Assembly (NCBI GenBank): GCA_024103195.1
Contig: JAGFIW010000166.1
Coordinates: 1-51,224 of the forward strand
Source of the DNA: Saprospiraceae bacterium
GTDB taxonomy: Bacteria > Bacteroidota > Bacteroidia > Chitinophagales > Saprospiraceae
Length of the DNA stretch: 51,224 nt
Direction of reading: 5' to 3'
In this document: piece by piece, positions 16,262 to 24,793 of the stretch
Numbering within the stretch: position 1 is the first letter of the stretch
Layout of the letters: each line of letters opens with the position of its first letter
Notes under the pieces: model-generated
Told to the model about the DNA's origin: nothing
Seen by the model: the letters and a program-made list of their open reading frames with translations, nothing else
The model's database searches: none
Position numbers and translations under genes: made by a program

Positions 16262-17575
16262 TCAATACCGGTAATAATCCGGCTTGTAGGGGCCTTCAGC
16301 ATTGACCCCGATATAATTCGCCTGTTCGGAAGTCAGTTCGTCGAGCTCGACCCCAATCTTGGCCAGATGCAGACGGGCCACCCGCTCGTCGAGGTGTTTG
16401 GGCAGGGTGTACACGCGATTTTCATAGCGATCGTGGTGTTGCCACAACTCCAATTGGGCGAGGGTCTGGTTGGTGAAGGAGTTGCTCATGACAAAACTGG
16501 GATGCCCGGTGGCACATCCGAGATTCACGAGCCGGCCTTCGGCCAGGATGATGACATCCTTCCCGTCCACCGTGTATTTGTCCACCTGCGGCTTGATCTC
16601 CACCTTGGTTTTGCCGTAGTGGTTGTTGAGCCAGGCGATGTCGATCTCGTTGTCGAAATGGCCGATGTTGGCCACGATGGCTTTATCCCGCATGATCCGG
16701 AAATGTTCGCCGGTAACGACGTTTTTGTTGCCGGTCGCGGTGATGATGATGTCGGCCCGCGGCACGGCTTGGACCATTTTCCGGACTTCGAAACCATCCA
16801 TGGCTGCCTGGAGGGCACAGATCGGGTCGATTTCGGTGACAATCACCCGGCAGCCTGCCCCGCGGAGAGAAGCGGCCGACCCTTTGCCCACATCGCCATA
16901 ACCGGCCACTACAGCCACCTTGCCGGCCATCATGATGTCGGTGGCCCGTCGGATGGCATCTACGCAGGACTCTTTACAGCCGTATTTGTTGTCGAATTTC
17001 GATTTGGTGACGGAATCGTTGACGTTGATGGCGGGGAGAGGAAGCGTGCCGTTTTTCATCCGTTCATACAACCGGTGTACACCGGTGGTGGTCTCCTCGC
17101 TGAGCCCGCGAATTCCGGGGACGAGTTCCGGAAAACGATCGAGGACCATATTGGTGAGGTCGCCGCCGTCATCGAGGATCATGTTGAGGGGTTGCTGATC
17201 GGGGAAGGCAAACAGGGTCTGTTCGATACACCAATCGAATTCTTCCTCATTCATGCCTTTCCACGCATAAACCGGGATGCCGGCTTTGGCGATGGCGGCA
17301 GCTGCATGATCCTGGGTGGAGAAAATATTGCAGGAGGACCAACTCACGTCGGCGCCGAGTTCGACCAGCGTCTCGATCAGGACGGCCGTCTGTATGGTCA
17401 TATGGAGGCAGCCGGCAATGCGGGCTCCCCGCAGGGGTTTTTCCTTGCCGTATTCCTGCCGGAGGGCCATCAGGCCCGGCATTTCGGCTTCGGCCAGCTC
17501 GATTTCGCGACGGCCCCATTCGGCCAGGGTGATGTCTTTGACTTTGTAAGGCAAGGGCTTGACAGCAGTGGACAT
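16262..17575 (-). CDS. ahcY: Adenosylhomocysteinase (SAH hydrolase)
   Basis: 437 aa from ATG 17575 ([39 protein letters not shown]). [40 protein letters not shown], the NAD-binding [48 protein letters not shown] and the C-terminal KPDYYRY (the Lys-Tyr end that closes the NAD site) are all present. It splits S-adenosylhomocysteine to adenosine and homocysteine, keeping methyltransferases active. The frame stays open to 17827 through the tRNA-Gly gene, which is not coding. A -7 box at 17628-17635 gives a leader of about 45-50 nt without visible SAH-riboswitch structure. Confidence 0.97.
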   Translation of the reverse strand: MSTAVKPLPYKVKDITLAEWGRREIELAEAEMPGLMALRQEYGKEKPLRGARIAGCLHMTIQTAVLIETLVELGADVSWSSCNIFSTQDHAAAAIAKAGIPVYAWKGMNEEEFDWCIEQTLFAFPDQQPLNMILDDGGDLTNMVLDRFPELVPGIRGLSEETTTGVHRLYERMKNGTLPLPAINVNDSVTKSKFDNKYGCKESCVDAIRRATDIMMAGKVAVVAGYGDVGKGSAASLRGAGCRVIVTEIDPICALQAAMDGFEVRKMVQAVPRADIIITATGNKNVVTGEHFRIMRDKAIVANIGHFDNEIDIAWLNNHYGKTKVEIKPQVDKYTVDGKDVIILAEGRLVNLGCATGHPSFVMSNSFTNQTLAQLELWQHHDRYENRVYTLPKHLDERVARLHLAKIGVELDELTSEQANYIGVNAEGPYKPDYYRY

Positions 17576-17627
17576 GAAGGAAGATTTATGTGGGGAAACG
17601 GCCATTCGGGGGCCTTTGTTCGCGGGA

Positions 17628-17635
17628 CAAAGATA
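17628..17635 (-). promoter_or_regulatory. -7 box of ahcY
   Basis: TATCTTTG on the minus strand, 52 nt before the ahcY start. It separates ahcY from the tRNA-Gly transcript upstream. Confidence 0.5.
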
Positions 17636-17689
17636 CATCCCTCCCCGCTCCGGTCCAAACACGATCCCAAGGGTCCCGGTATCCATACC

Positions 17690-17717
17690 GAAGGCCCTTT
17701 CACCGGAAAGGGCCTTC
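17690..17717 (-). terminator. Strong hairpin directly after tRNA-Gly
   Basis: Perfect 12-bp stem GAAGGCCCTTTC (17690-17701)/GAAAGGGCCTTC (17706-17717) with a 4-nt loop, starting 3 nt after the tRNA 3' end. A second small hairpin (CGGTAT/ATACCG) follows. No T-run is visible on the minus strand, so it may be a non-canonical terminator or a 3' processing block. Confidence 0.5.
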
Positions 17718-17720
17718 TTG

Positions 17721-17793
17721 AGCGGGAAACGGGACTCGAACCCGCGACCCTCAGCTTGGGAAGCTGATGCTCTACCAACTGAGCTACTCCCGC
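17721..17793 (-). tRNA. tRNA-Gly (anticodon CCC)
   Basis: Minus strand, 73 nt. Acceptor GCGGGAG pairs with TTCCCGC (one G-T), discriminator T, CCA not encoded. D-arm AGCTCAGTTGGTAGAGC, anticodon arm TCAGC-TTCCCAA-GCTGA (anticodon CCC), T-arm GCGGGTTCGAGTCCCG(T). Reads GGG codons. Confidence 0.96.
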
Positions 17794-17801
17794 ACGGGGT
17801 C

Positions 17802-17809
17802 CAAAGATA
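17802..17809 (-). promoter_or_regulatory. -7 box of tRNA-Gly
   Basis: TATCTTTG on the minus strand, 8 nt before the mature tRNA 5' end. Because the tRNA end is known, this serves as an internal check that TAnnTTTG is the working promoter element here. Confidence 0.65.
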
Positions 17810-17852
17810 GGCAATTCCGCATTCCACGATCCGGTTTAGAAGTCCTGTACCC

Positions 17853-17860
17853 TACCTTTG
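17853..17860 (+). promoter_or_regulatory. -7 box of yidD (leaderless geometry)
   Basis: TACCTTTG, ending 6 nt before the yidD ATG at 17867. It overlaps the alternative TTG start at 17858, which is therefore rejected. Confidence 0.55.
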
Positions 17861-17866
17861 CCGGGT

Positions 17867-18139
17867 ATGGTTTTTCAGCAAATAGGACGTTTTTTGATCC
17901 GCGTTATGCAGGCCATTCTCATCGGGCCGGTCCGATTTTACCAAATGGCCATCTCGCCGCTTTTCCCGCCCTCATGCCGGTACACCCCTTCCTGCTCCCA
18001 ATACATGATCGACGCCATTCGCGAATGGGGGCCGTTCAGAGGGCTTTGGATGGGCATCCGACGCATAATGCGGTGTCATCCATTTGGCGGCCACGGACAT
18101 GATCCCGTACCTCCCCGCCCACGGCCGGAAGACGAATGA
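17867..18139 (+). CDS. yidD: Membrane protein insertion efficiency factor YidD
   Basis: 90 aa from ATG 17867 ([51 protein letters not shown]). The block [59 protein letters not shown] is the YidD (DUF37) signature with its conserved cysteines. It is a short amphipathic membrane-associated protein that helps YidC insert proteins. It is alone here, away from the rnpA-yidC locus where it sits in many bacteria, and converges with the LolA-like gene. Confidence 0.95.
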   Translation: MVFQQIGRFLIRVMQAILIGPVRFYQMAISPLFPPSCRYTPSCSQYMIDAIREWGPFRGLWMGIRRIMRCHPFGGHGHDPVPPRPRPEDE

Positions 18140-18169
18140 TTCCGGGCGGACCGAACCGGAAAACGGGTT

Positions 18170-18844
18170 TCAGTCGAGACGAAGATCCTCCACGGCCACC
18201 CCGGGATGGTCGGCAGGCCGGAAGACAAACTGTTGGGCGGTGACACTGGCTGGACGCGTCGTTTTGAGCACATCCAGGGCATAGCGGCTGCCGTCGCGGC
18301 TGAAAGCTTCAAACCGCACGATTTCCGGGGTGCGGGCGTCGATGCTGAGGCGCAATTTGGTCAGATCGTCATACCGGTCCCTGGGTTTGAATTCGATATA
18401 GCGAACGGCGCGCTTGTTCTCCGTGCCTGTGCCCGTCATGGCATACAGGTAATCCCCGTTGTCATACCTTTTCAGCAGGTCGCGGGGCGTAAGGAAAGGC
18501 GATTGTCCCGAGGCATCCCGGGCATGATGGATCTGGACTTCCTTTTGGTCCTTGAGATGGATCCAAACGGTTTTTCCGTCGCAGTACCAGGCCTGGGGGC
18601 CCAGATCGAGGCTGAACTTGTCGCCGTGGCTGACCAAATGACCCTTGCGGACTTCCTGCTCCTGCTCGGCCGGCATCAACGTCAGCTGGAGATCCAGCCG
18701 TACCGGATCCGGCTTTTCGTAGTAGGCACGAACCTCCCGGAGCACCTTTTGGGCAGCGGGATCCGCTTTCTCCTGCGCGAGGACCATGTACCGGCTGCCC
18801 ACAATGAGGAGCCCAACCACTGCAAACTGGACAATGCGCTTCAT
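18170..18844 (-). CDS. LolA-like outer-membrane lipoprotein carrier family protein
   Basis: 224 aa from ATG 18844 (MKRIVQFAVVGLLIVGSRYMVLAQ; signal peptide). Then AAQKVLREVRAYYEKPDPVRLDLQLTLMPAEQEQEVRKGHLVSHGDKFSLDLGPQAWYCDGKTVWIHLKDQKEVQIHHA, the LolA pattern of a half-barrel with a 'GxxW-DGKxxWxY' core, and ending VTAQQFVFRPADHPGVAVEDLRLD. Bacteroidota have several such proteins; it may carry lipoproteins across the periplasm or belong to another LolA-fold group. A -7 box ends 4 nt before the ATG, which excludes the longer frame to 18952. Confidence 0.85.
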   Translation of the reverse strand: MKRIVQFAVVGLLIVGSRYMVLAQEKADPAAQKVLREVRAYYEKPDPVRLDLQLTLMPAEQEQEVRKGHLVSHGDKFSLDLGPQAWYCDGKTVWIHLKDQKEVQIHHARDASGQSPFLTPRDLLKRYDNGDYLYAMTGTGTENKRAVRYIEFKPRDRYDDLTKLRLSIDARTPEIVRFEAFSRDGSRYALDVLKTTRPASVTAQQFVFRPADHPGVAVEDLRLD

Positions 18845-18848
18845 CATG

Positions 18849-18856
18849 CAAAGGTA
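18849..18856 (-). promoter_or_regulatory. -7 box of the LolA-like gene (leaderless geometry)
   Basis: TACCTTTG on the minus strand. Two consecutive ATGs follow; the second (18844) lies 4 nt after the box, the first only 1 nt after it. Confidence 0.55.
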
Positions 18857-18968
18857 ACGCCCGGAAAGGCCCGGCGTTACACGGCATGCGGTTAAGACCG
18901 TGTTAAGGATGGGACTGCATTTCCCGCATCCTGACCATGCCTTCATCGGCAAGGTGGTCGGGTCGTCT

Positions 18969-18976
18969 TACTTTTG
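18969..18976 (+). promoter_or_regulatory. -7 box of oxyR-type gene
   Basis: TACTTTTG matches TAnnTTTG and lies 23 nt before the GTG at 19000. It falls inside the ATG-started longer frame (18937), so it supports the GTG start. Confidence 0.5.
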
Positions 18977-18999
18977 GACTCAGTCCGCATCCTGTCTTC

Positions 19000-19938
19000 G
19001 TGAACCTGCAACAACTGGAATACATCATCGCCGTGGACCAGTACCGGCATTTTGGCCAGGCGGCCGAGGCCTGCCATGTCACCCAGCCGACCCTGTCGAT
19101 GATGATTCGCAGGCTGGAAGATGAATTGGGTGTCCGCATCTTTGACCGCAGTCGCAAACCCATCCAGGCCACCGAAACAGGTGCTCTTGTCATTGAACAG
19201 GCGCGGCGGATCCTGAAGGAGGTGAAAGCGATCCCCGACCTGATCGGGCAACGGAGGTCCGTTCCGGAAGGAATACTCCGGATCGGCATCATCCCCACCC
19301 TGGCCCCGTACCTGCTTCCCCTTTTCATCCAGTCTTTTCTGGTCCATTATCCCGGTGTCCAGTTGCGCATCGCCGAGCATACCACGGATATCCTTCTGGA
19401 ACAGATCCGCAAAGGCCACCTCGACGCCGGAGTTCTCGTCACCCCGCTCAAGCACCTGAGGCTGGAGGAGTTTCCCCTGTTTTACGAATCCTTTCTGGTG
19501 TACACCTCCCATCCGTTTCCCAAGGAATTCATACTTCCGGAGGATATTGACCCCAATGAATTGTGGCTGCTGGAGGAGGGGCATTGCTTCCGCTCCCAGA
19601 TCCTCAACTTGTGTGAGTTGCGCCGCACGACAACATCCGGCCTCGAGTATGCGGCGGGGAGTATCGAGACCCTGATCCGGCTGGTCGACAGTCAGCAGGG
19701 CATGACTGTTTTACCGGAACTGGCCACGCTCCATCTCTCTCCGGAACGCAGGGAGCGGCTTGTGCGATTTGCCGATCCCGAACCCGTCAGGGAAGTCAGC
19801 CTCGTGACGGATGGCAGCCATGACAAACAACATCTCATCGATCTCCTCCAGGAGGAGATCCTGCACAATTTGCCCCTTGAAGTGCGGCAAAAAAGCGGGT
19901 TTCAGCGGGTGGCGGTCGAACCGGACCGATGGACGTGA
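19000..19938 (+). CDS. oxyR: OxyR-type LysR-family hydrogen peroxide regulator
   Basis: 312 aa from GTG 19000 (VNLQQLEYIIAVDQYRHFGQAAEACHVTQPTLSMMIRRLEDELG), the LysR helix-turn-helix at the N-terminus. The C-terminal effector domain contains EEGHCFRSQILNLCEL: two cysteines nine residues apart in the same context as E. coli OxyR Cys199/Cys208 (GHC-R-Q---C). This disulfide pair senses peroxide. The length is close to E. coli OxyR. No catalase or peroxiredoxin gene lies in the window, so its targets are elsewhere. Start choice follows the promoter and homology, since no ATG fits. Confidence 0.9.
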   Translation: MNLQQLEYIIAVDQYRHFGQAAEACHVTQPTLSMMIRRLEDELGVRIFDRSRKPIQATETGALVIEQARRILKEVKAIPDLIGQRRSVPEGILRIGIIPTLAPYLLPLFIQSFLVHYPGVQLRIAEHTTDILLEQIRKGHLDAGVLVTPLKHLRLEEFPLFYESFLVYTSHPFPKEFILPEDIDPNELWLLEEGHCFRSQILNLCELRRTTTSGLEYAAGSIETLIRLVDSQQGMTVLPELATLHLSPERRERLVRFADPEPVREVSLVTDGSHDKQHLIDLLQEEILHNLPLEVRQKSGFQRVAVEPDRWT

Positions 19939-19993
19939 CCCCGGTGGCCGGATGAACCAATTTGGCACAGTAATCGTTTGAGCAACAGCAATA

Positions 19994-20512
19994 ATGGCCG
20001 GAATGAAGGTTTTGATGGTGTGTTTGGGAAATATCTGCCGTTCGCCACTGGCTGAAGGTATTTTCCGCAGGGTCGCCGAACAACGGGGGTTGGACTGGGA
20101 GATTGATTCGGCGGGAACCAGCGGATGGCATGCCGGCGAGTTGCCCGACCGGAGGTCCATTCAAATTGCCCGTCATCACGGACTGGATATTGCCGGTCAG
20201 CGCAGCCGGCAGGTGACCCCGCAAGACCTTTTCGAATTCGACTATGTTTTCGCCATGGATGCTTCCAACCTCAGGAATTTGACCGAACTGGCGGTTGCGC
20301 AGGATTCCCGAGCCCGGGTGGTGAGGTTCCTCGAATTTGCGGCGTACAAAGGCGGGCATGACGTCCCTGACCCCTATTACAATGACCAGGGTTTCCGGGA
20401 AGTGTTTGACATGCTCGAGTCGGCCAGTCCGGCTGTCATCGACCGTATCCTCCTCGAACAACGGCAACCCCTTTCCGTGCCCACGCCCGGCGGTATTGCT
20501 TTTGACCGGTAA
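19994..20512 (+). CDS. Low-molecular-weight protein-tyrosine phosphatase
   Basis: 172 aa. The P-loop VCLGNICRSPLAEGIF (CX5R(S)) lies at the N-terminus and the acid-base motif DVPDPYYND near residue 120, as in Wzb/YwlE-type enzymes. It dephosphorylates phosphotyrosine (or phosphoarginine) in the cytoplasm, often linked to capsule or exopolysaccharide control. The C-terminus is about 15 residues longer than usual. An inner ATG at 20003 would give MKVLMVCLGN and is an equally possible start. Follows oxyR on the same strand by 55 nt. Confidence 0.92.
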   Translation: MAGMKVLMVCLGNICRSPLAEGIFRRVAEQRGLDWEIDSAGTSGWHAGELPDRRSIQIARHHGLDIAGQRSRQVTPQDLFEFDYVFAMDASNLRNLTELAVAQDSRARVVRFLEFAAYKGGHDVPDPYYNDQGFREVFDMLESASPAVIDRILLEQRQPLSVPTPGGIAFDR

Positions 20513-20645
20513 ACCGGATGGGCATGCCCCAATGACGCGAATCATGCCTCCAATTCCAAGGCTGGTCTCATTTTTGCCCTGTCAAGGTGCCGGGTCTTTC
20601 GACCGGTCCGAACTAACTTTTGCCTGCAACGAATCTGATCATTCC

Positions 20646-21989
20646 ATGAAAAGACCGATTTTCCCATGGATGGCTGTGGCCATCGTGGCTATTTGCATGG
20701 CTTCTTGCCAGCCTTCCGACGCCTGGAAAGAAAAAGCCAACAACCCTGCGCTCATTCACGACGGCATGAAGCGCCTCACCGAGATCATCAAATACGACAT
20801 CTTTCCACCTCCTGTGGCCTCCCGGATTTACGGGTATGCCGCAGTAGCCGGTTACGAAGGGATGGTGGCCGGGTACCCCGATTACCAAAGCCTCGCCGGT
20901 CAGGTAGGGGGGTTGACGCTTCCTCCCCAACCGGAGGCAGACAAGGCGTATTGCTTTCCCCTGGCGGGCATCAATGCCATGCTGACAGTGGGCAAAGCAC
21001 TGGTCTTTTCCGAAAACAGCATCACGGCGCTGGAAGAAGAGCAGTTGGCCCATTTCAAGGACCTCGGCATTCCCGACGATGTGTACCAGCGCTCGCTGGC
21101 CTACGGTCAACAGGTGGCCCAACATATCCTGGATTGGTCCAAAAAGGACAATTATGCCCAGACCCGCAGTCTGCCCAAATTTACCATCACCCAGCAAGAA
21201 CCGGCCCGGTGGGTGCCGACACCGCCGTCCTACAACGATGCCCTCGAGCCTTATTGGATGACCATCCGGCTATGGGGCCTGGATTCTCTCACCCAATTCC
21301 AGGTAGCCCCTCCCATTGCCTTCAGTACGGAGCCCGGCAGCGACTTCCATCAATCGGCCACCGAAGTACTGGAAACCGCCCGCCAACTGTCCGAGGAGCA
21401 AGTCGCCACGGCCTGGTACTGGGACGACAATCCCTATGCCGTGGAGGCCAGCGGCCACCTGATGCAGGCCCGCAAAAAAACCAGTCCCGGAGGACACTGG
21501 ATGTATATCGCCAGCTCGGCTTGTCAGGCGGCCAACGCCGACCTGATCTCCTCGGCGGCCACCATGGCCCTGACGGCCATAGCCCTCGCCGACGGATTCA
21601 TCATGACCTGGCAGGAGAAATTCCGTACCAACCTGATCCGCCCGGAGACGTACATCAACAAATATATGGATCCGGAATTCCGGCCCCTGATCGAAACGCC
21701 TCCATTCCCTGAACATCCCAGTGGGCACGCCACCATTTCGGCGGCTGCGGCGGGGGTCCTCACCGAGTTGTACGGCGATGCCTTTGCGTTTACGGACAGC
21801 ACGGAGGTCGAATTCGGGATGGCGCCGCGGACCTTCCCGTCATTCATGGCGGCGGCGGAAGAGGCCGCGACAAGCCGCCTGTACGGAGGCATCCATTACC
21901 GGCATGGCAATGAAAGCGGTACCGCTCTGGGCAAACAGATCGGCACCTATATCGCGCAAAAGATCAGGGTGAAAAAATCAGCCGGTTAA
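20646..21989 (+). CDS. Vanadium-haloperoxidase-like/PAP2 superfamily lipoprotein
   Basis: 447 aa from ATG 20646 (MKRPIFPWMAVAIVAICMASCQPSD), with a lipobox MASC. The acid-phosphatase/haloperoxidase motifs are visible: KFRTNLIRP (KX6RP), HPSGH, and SRLYGGIHYR (SRX5H). The Asp four residues after that last His, a vanadate-site residue in classical haloperoxidases, is Gly here (HYRHG). It could be a phosphatase-type member or an altered haloperoxidase; substrate unknown. Anchored in the envelope. The frame extends upstream to 20337 over the phosphatase gene, which is not part of it. Confidence 0.85.
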   Translation: MKRPIFPWMAVAIVAICMASCQPSDAWKEKANNPALIHDGMKRLTEIIKYDIFPPPVASRIYGYAAVAGYEGMVAGYPDYQSLAGQVGGLTLPPQPEADKAYCFPLAGINAMLTVGKALVFSENSITALEEEQLAHFKDLGIPDDVYQRSLAYGQQVAQHILDWSKKDNYAQTRSLPKFTITQQEPARWVPTPPSYNDALEPYWMTIRLWGLDSLTQFQVAPPIAFSTEPGSDFHQSATEVLETARQLSEEQVATAWYWDDNPYAVEASGHLMQARKKTSPGGHWMYIASSACQAANADLISSAATMALTAIALADGFIMTWQEKFRTNLIRPETYINKYMDPEFRPLIETPPFPEHPSGHATISAAAAGVLTELYGDAFAFTDSTEVEFGMAPRTFPSFMAAAEEAATSRLYGGIHYRHGNESGTALGKQIGTYIAQKIRVKKSAG

Positions 21990-21998
21990 TCCGGCGGT

Positions 21999-22670
21999 TC
22001 ATCCGCCTTTGCCTTCCAATCGGGACATGACGGCTTCGCGCACACGGGGCCAGTGGGCTTCCATCTCGCGGATCATCTCTTCTTTCGACCGCTGGCTGGG
22101 TTGTAGCCGCCTGAAGGCGATTCGGGCCGGAGGCTCGCCGATATCGAGGGAGGTTTTGCGCTCACGGGCAAAGAACATGTCTCCGTTCTCGAGGAACATG
22201 TTCATCTCGCGGGCGCCGCAGTTTTCCGGACGCATGTTCCATTCCCGATGCCGGACGTAACGCAGGTCCCCGTCCTTGAAGTAATATTCCAGATAGAGTT
22301 CCTGTGTAGGGGGAGAATACCGGGCAATGATGGACGTCAACTGGCCTTTTTCCACCGTGTAGGCGATGGAATCCAAGGGCGAATAAGTGCCGGGGTAAAT
22401 GACCCCTCTCTTCTGCGTGGGCGTTTCGTCGGTCCGCATGTGCACCACCAGGGTGTCGGTTTCCTGCCAGCGCAGAGAGTCCTGGCTCCACCAGGCGGGA
22501 ACGGGCAAAAGGGGTTCGTTGGGATCCCCCCAATGTTCGGGGTATTTGGGCTCACCCTCTTCCTGCACCGTTTCTTCTTCGGCCGGGGCCGTCTGTTCTT
22601 CGGGTTCCTCGACACAGGCCGCCGCCAACATAAGGGCGAACAGACCCAACGTGTGTAATCCTTTCTTCAT
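21999..22670 (-). CDS. Hypothetical lipoprotein
   Basis: 223 aa from ATG 22670 (MKKGLHTLGLFALMLAAACVEEPEE), a clear lipoprotein signal with Cys in AAAC followed by a Glu-rich linker. The rest (PEHWGDPNEPLLPVPAWWSQDSLRWQETDTLVVHMRTDETPTQKRGVIYPGTYSPLDSIAYTVEKGQLTSIIARYSPPTQELYLEYYFKDGDLRYVRHREWN) is beta-rich with no family I recognise. It ends with a charged helix. It converges with the haloperoxidase-like gene with 9 nt between them; an alternative ATG lies three codons upstream. Confidence 0.75.
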   Translation of the reverse strand: MKKGLHTLGLFALMLAAACVEEPEEQTAPAEEETVQEEGEPKYPEHWGDPNEPLLPVPAWWSQDSLRWQETDTLVVHMRTDETPTQKRGVIYPGTYSPLDSIAYTVEKGQLTSIIARYSPPTQELYLEYYFKDGDLRYVRHREWNMRPENCGAREMNMFLENGDMFFARERKTSLDIGEPPARIAFRRLQPSQRSKEEMIREMEAHWPRVREAVMSRLEGKGG

Positions 22671-22799
22671 GATGGTCACTTGTGACAGGAACCGTCTGCC
22701 AAAGACCGGCCCTGCGTGCTCGCCAACTTATACGCCGCGAACGGTATTTTGTTGCCGTCCGGACCGTATCATTGCCCGGATATCATTATACTTGCATGT

Positions 22800-23267
22800 A
22801 TGGAAAATCGCTGGTTGTATCTGTTGCTGGGGGTGGTAGTCGTGATATGGGTGGGAAGTCTTGTCGCCCTGTATCCCCGGATTCCGGATACCATTCCCGT
22901 CCATTTCAACGCGGCCGGAATACCGGACGACTGGGGACCAAAGCGGACGGTGTGGATCATTCCGGCCATGGGAACCGCACTTGCCTTCCTTCTGCTGTGG
23001 TTGCCGGCCCGGGCCTCGGGTCTCATGAATTATCCGATTCGCCTCACGGAAGAAAACCGGCAGAAGCAACAGTGGCTGGCCGTGCGTTTTCTGCGCGTGA
23101 CCGCCGGCCTGATCCTGCTGCTGTTCATATACATCTCCTGGACGATGGTGCGGGTCACCTGGACGGCCGACGGTCAGACCCCGTTGGGCCCCGTTCCCTG
23201 GATTTTCCTCGGAGCCATCCTGCTGAACATGGCGGTTTATTTCTGGTTTTCCTGGCGCAACCGGTAA
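22800..23267 (+). CDS. DUF1648 small membrane protein
   Basis: 155 aa from ATG 22800 (MENRWLYLLLGVVVVIWVGSLVALYPRIPDTIPVHFNAAGIPDDWGPKRTVWIIPAMG). The segment YPRLPDTIPVHFN..G.PDxWGxK is the DUF1648 signature, next to the first of four membrane segments. Function unknown; related SdpI proteins give immunity to a killing factor, but this short form need not. A near-match -7 box (TATACTTG, 22787-22794) ends 5 nt before the ATG. Its last 31 bp overlap the end of the converging GH3 gene. Confidence 0.85.
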   Translation: MENRWLYLLLGVVVVIWVGSLVALYPRIPDTIPVHFNAAGIPDDWGPKRTVWIIPAMGTALAFLLLWLPARASGLMNYPIRLTEENRQKQQWLAVRFLRVTAGLILLLFIYISWTMVRVTWTADGQTPLGPVPWIFLGAILLNMAVYFWFSWRNR

Positions 23268-24754
23268 GTGTCAAGGGCATCGGCCACTTTTCGGTCGTTG
23301 CCGAGCCTCGGTGCTTTGTTCTGACCGCCGAGTTTGCCGAGCGATTTCATGTACATCCGGAAGGCGCCTTCACGGAGGGGTGTGATGACGAGAGGACGAA
23401 GGATGTTGCCCTGTATGAGGTCGGCATAGTAGATGTTCTGCCGGCACATAGCCGCATCGAGAGCCGCAGCCACCTCAGGGAGTGACCCGGGCATTTGGCT
23501 GAATTCGATCAACCATTCATGGTAGGGCAAACCGCCTTCCGGCGGGTTGACCATTGGGGCAACGGTAAATTCGGCCAGGCTCAGTCTGAACTGCTCGCCA
23601 ACCTGACGCATGGCTTCTTCCACCTCCTTGCCGATGACGTGTTCGCCGAAAGCGGAGATGTAATGACTGACTCTGCCACTGACCCGTATCCGGTAGGGAT
23701 CCAGAGAAACGAATTGCACCGTATCCCCGATCTCGTATCCCCACAGACCGGCATTGGTATGGAGGATAAGGGCATAATCGACGCCCGTTTCCACCTGTCC
23801 GAGGGTCAAACGGCGGGGCTCGGGCTTGCCGGCATCTTCCAGAGGCACAAACTCGAAAAAGAGACCTGAACGGACGTTGAGGAGGAGGTCGGGACGACCG
23901 GGCTGGTCCTGAAAAGCGATGAATCCCTCGGAAGCCGGATAGGTTTCCACGGTGGCGGGAGGGCGGCCGGCCAGTTCTTCCAGCCGGGCCCGGTAGGGAC
24001 TGAAATTGACGCCCCCGTAAACGAAGACGGAGAATTGGGGAAACAGCGCGCTAATCGTGGAGGCACCACTCCGGGCCAGGAGGCGCTCGTAATACATCTG
24101 CACCCAGGGAGGGATGCCGCTGATGAGGCGCATGTCCTGATGGAGGGTCTCGGTCACGATCGCCTCCACTTTCTCTTCCCAGTCTTCGATGCAATTGGTG
24201 GCATAGGACGGGAGCTGGTTGGTACGAAGCCAGGCAGGGATCTCGTGATTGACGATCCCGGATAGCCGGCCGGTGAGAATGCCTCCCGTACGGTCCATCT
24301 CCGGGCTTCCGGACAGAAAGATCATTTTGCCGTCAAAAAAGGAGTAGTTGCCGGTCAATGCGGCATAATTGAACAAGGCGTTGCGGGCGGTACCGAAATG
24401 GTTGGGCATGCTGTCGGGCGTGAGCGGGATGTACTTGACGCCGGAGGTAGTGCCGGAAGTTTTGGCCAGGTATTTCGGGCGCCCCGGCCACAGGACATCC
24501 TTTTCGCCCTGTTTGATCCGCTCAATGTAGGGGCGAAGACCTTCATAATCGCGCAGGGGGACGCGTTGCTGAAAGTCGGCCACGGTGCGGATGCGATCGA
24601 ATTGATGGTCCCTGCCAAAGGCGGTGCGGCGACCTTTGCGGACCAGGTGGTGAAACACCTGCTGCTGGCACTCGACAGCCCTGGAAGACCATCGGGCAAT
24701 ATCCCGGGCGACAAATCTGGCAAACGGACGAATGAGCGCGGCACGAATTCCCAT
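23237..24754 (-). CDS. GH3-family acyl-adenylate/amidosynthetase-like protein
   Basis: 505 aa. It matches the bacterial branch of the plant GH3 auxin-response family: VRKGRRTAFGRDHQFDRIRTVADFQQRVPLRDYEGLRPYIERI, the ATP-binding YLAKTSGTTSGVKYIPLT, and NVRSGLFFEFVPLED...LGQVETGVDYALILHTNAGLWGYEIGDTVQFVSLDPYRIRVSGRVSHYISAFGEHVIGKEVEEAM. These enzymes adenylate a carboxylic acid and join it to an amino acid or another acceptor; the substrate in Bacteroidota is unknown. It is 39 nt downstream of the M23 gene on the same strand. Confidence 0.9.
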   Translation of the reverse strand: MGIRAALIRPFARFVARDIARWSSRAVECQQQVFHHLVRKGRRTAFGRDHQFDRIRTVADFQQRVPLRDYEGLRPYIERIKQGEKDVLWPGRPKYLAKTSGTTSGVKYIPLTPDSMPNHFGTARNALFNYAALTGNYSFFDGKMIFLSGSPEMDRTGGILTGRLSGIVNHEIPAWLRTNQLPSYATNCIEDWEEKVEAIVTETLHQDMRLISGIPPWVQMYYERLLARSGASTISALFPQFSVFVYGGVNFSPYRARLEELAGRPPATVETYPASEGFIAFQDQPGRPDLLLNVRSGLFFEFVPLEDAGKPEPRRLTLGQVETGVDYALILHTNAGLWGYEIGDTVQFVSLDPYRIRVSGRVSHYISAFGEHVIGKEVEEAMRQVGEQFRLSLAEFTVAPMVNPPEGGLPYHEWLIEFSQMPGSLPEVAAALDAAMCRQNIYYADLIQGNILRPLVITPLREGAFRMYMKSLGKLGGQNKAPRLGNDRKVADALDTYRLRQENQK

Positions 24755-24793
24755 GCCCCAAATGTAGGGTGTGCCGGCCGACTTGGGTACGGT

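Noticed and set aside
17576..17627. SAH riboswitch upstream of ahcY
   Set aside because: The leader set by the -7 box is only ~45-50 nt with one tiny stem; the SAH riboswitch fold needs more.
17576..17827. Extension of ahcY through tRNA-Gly
   Set aside because: It would translate a tRNA gene; the ahcY promoter lies downstream of it.
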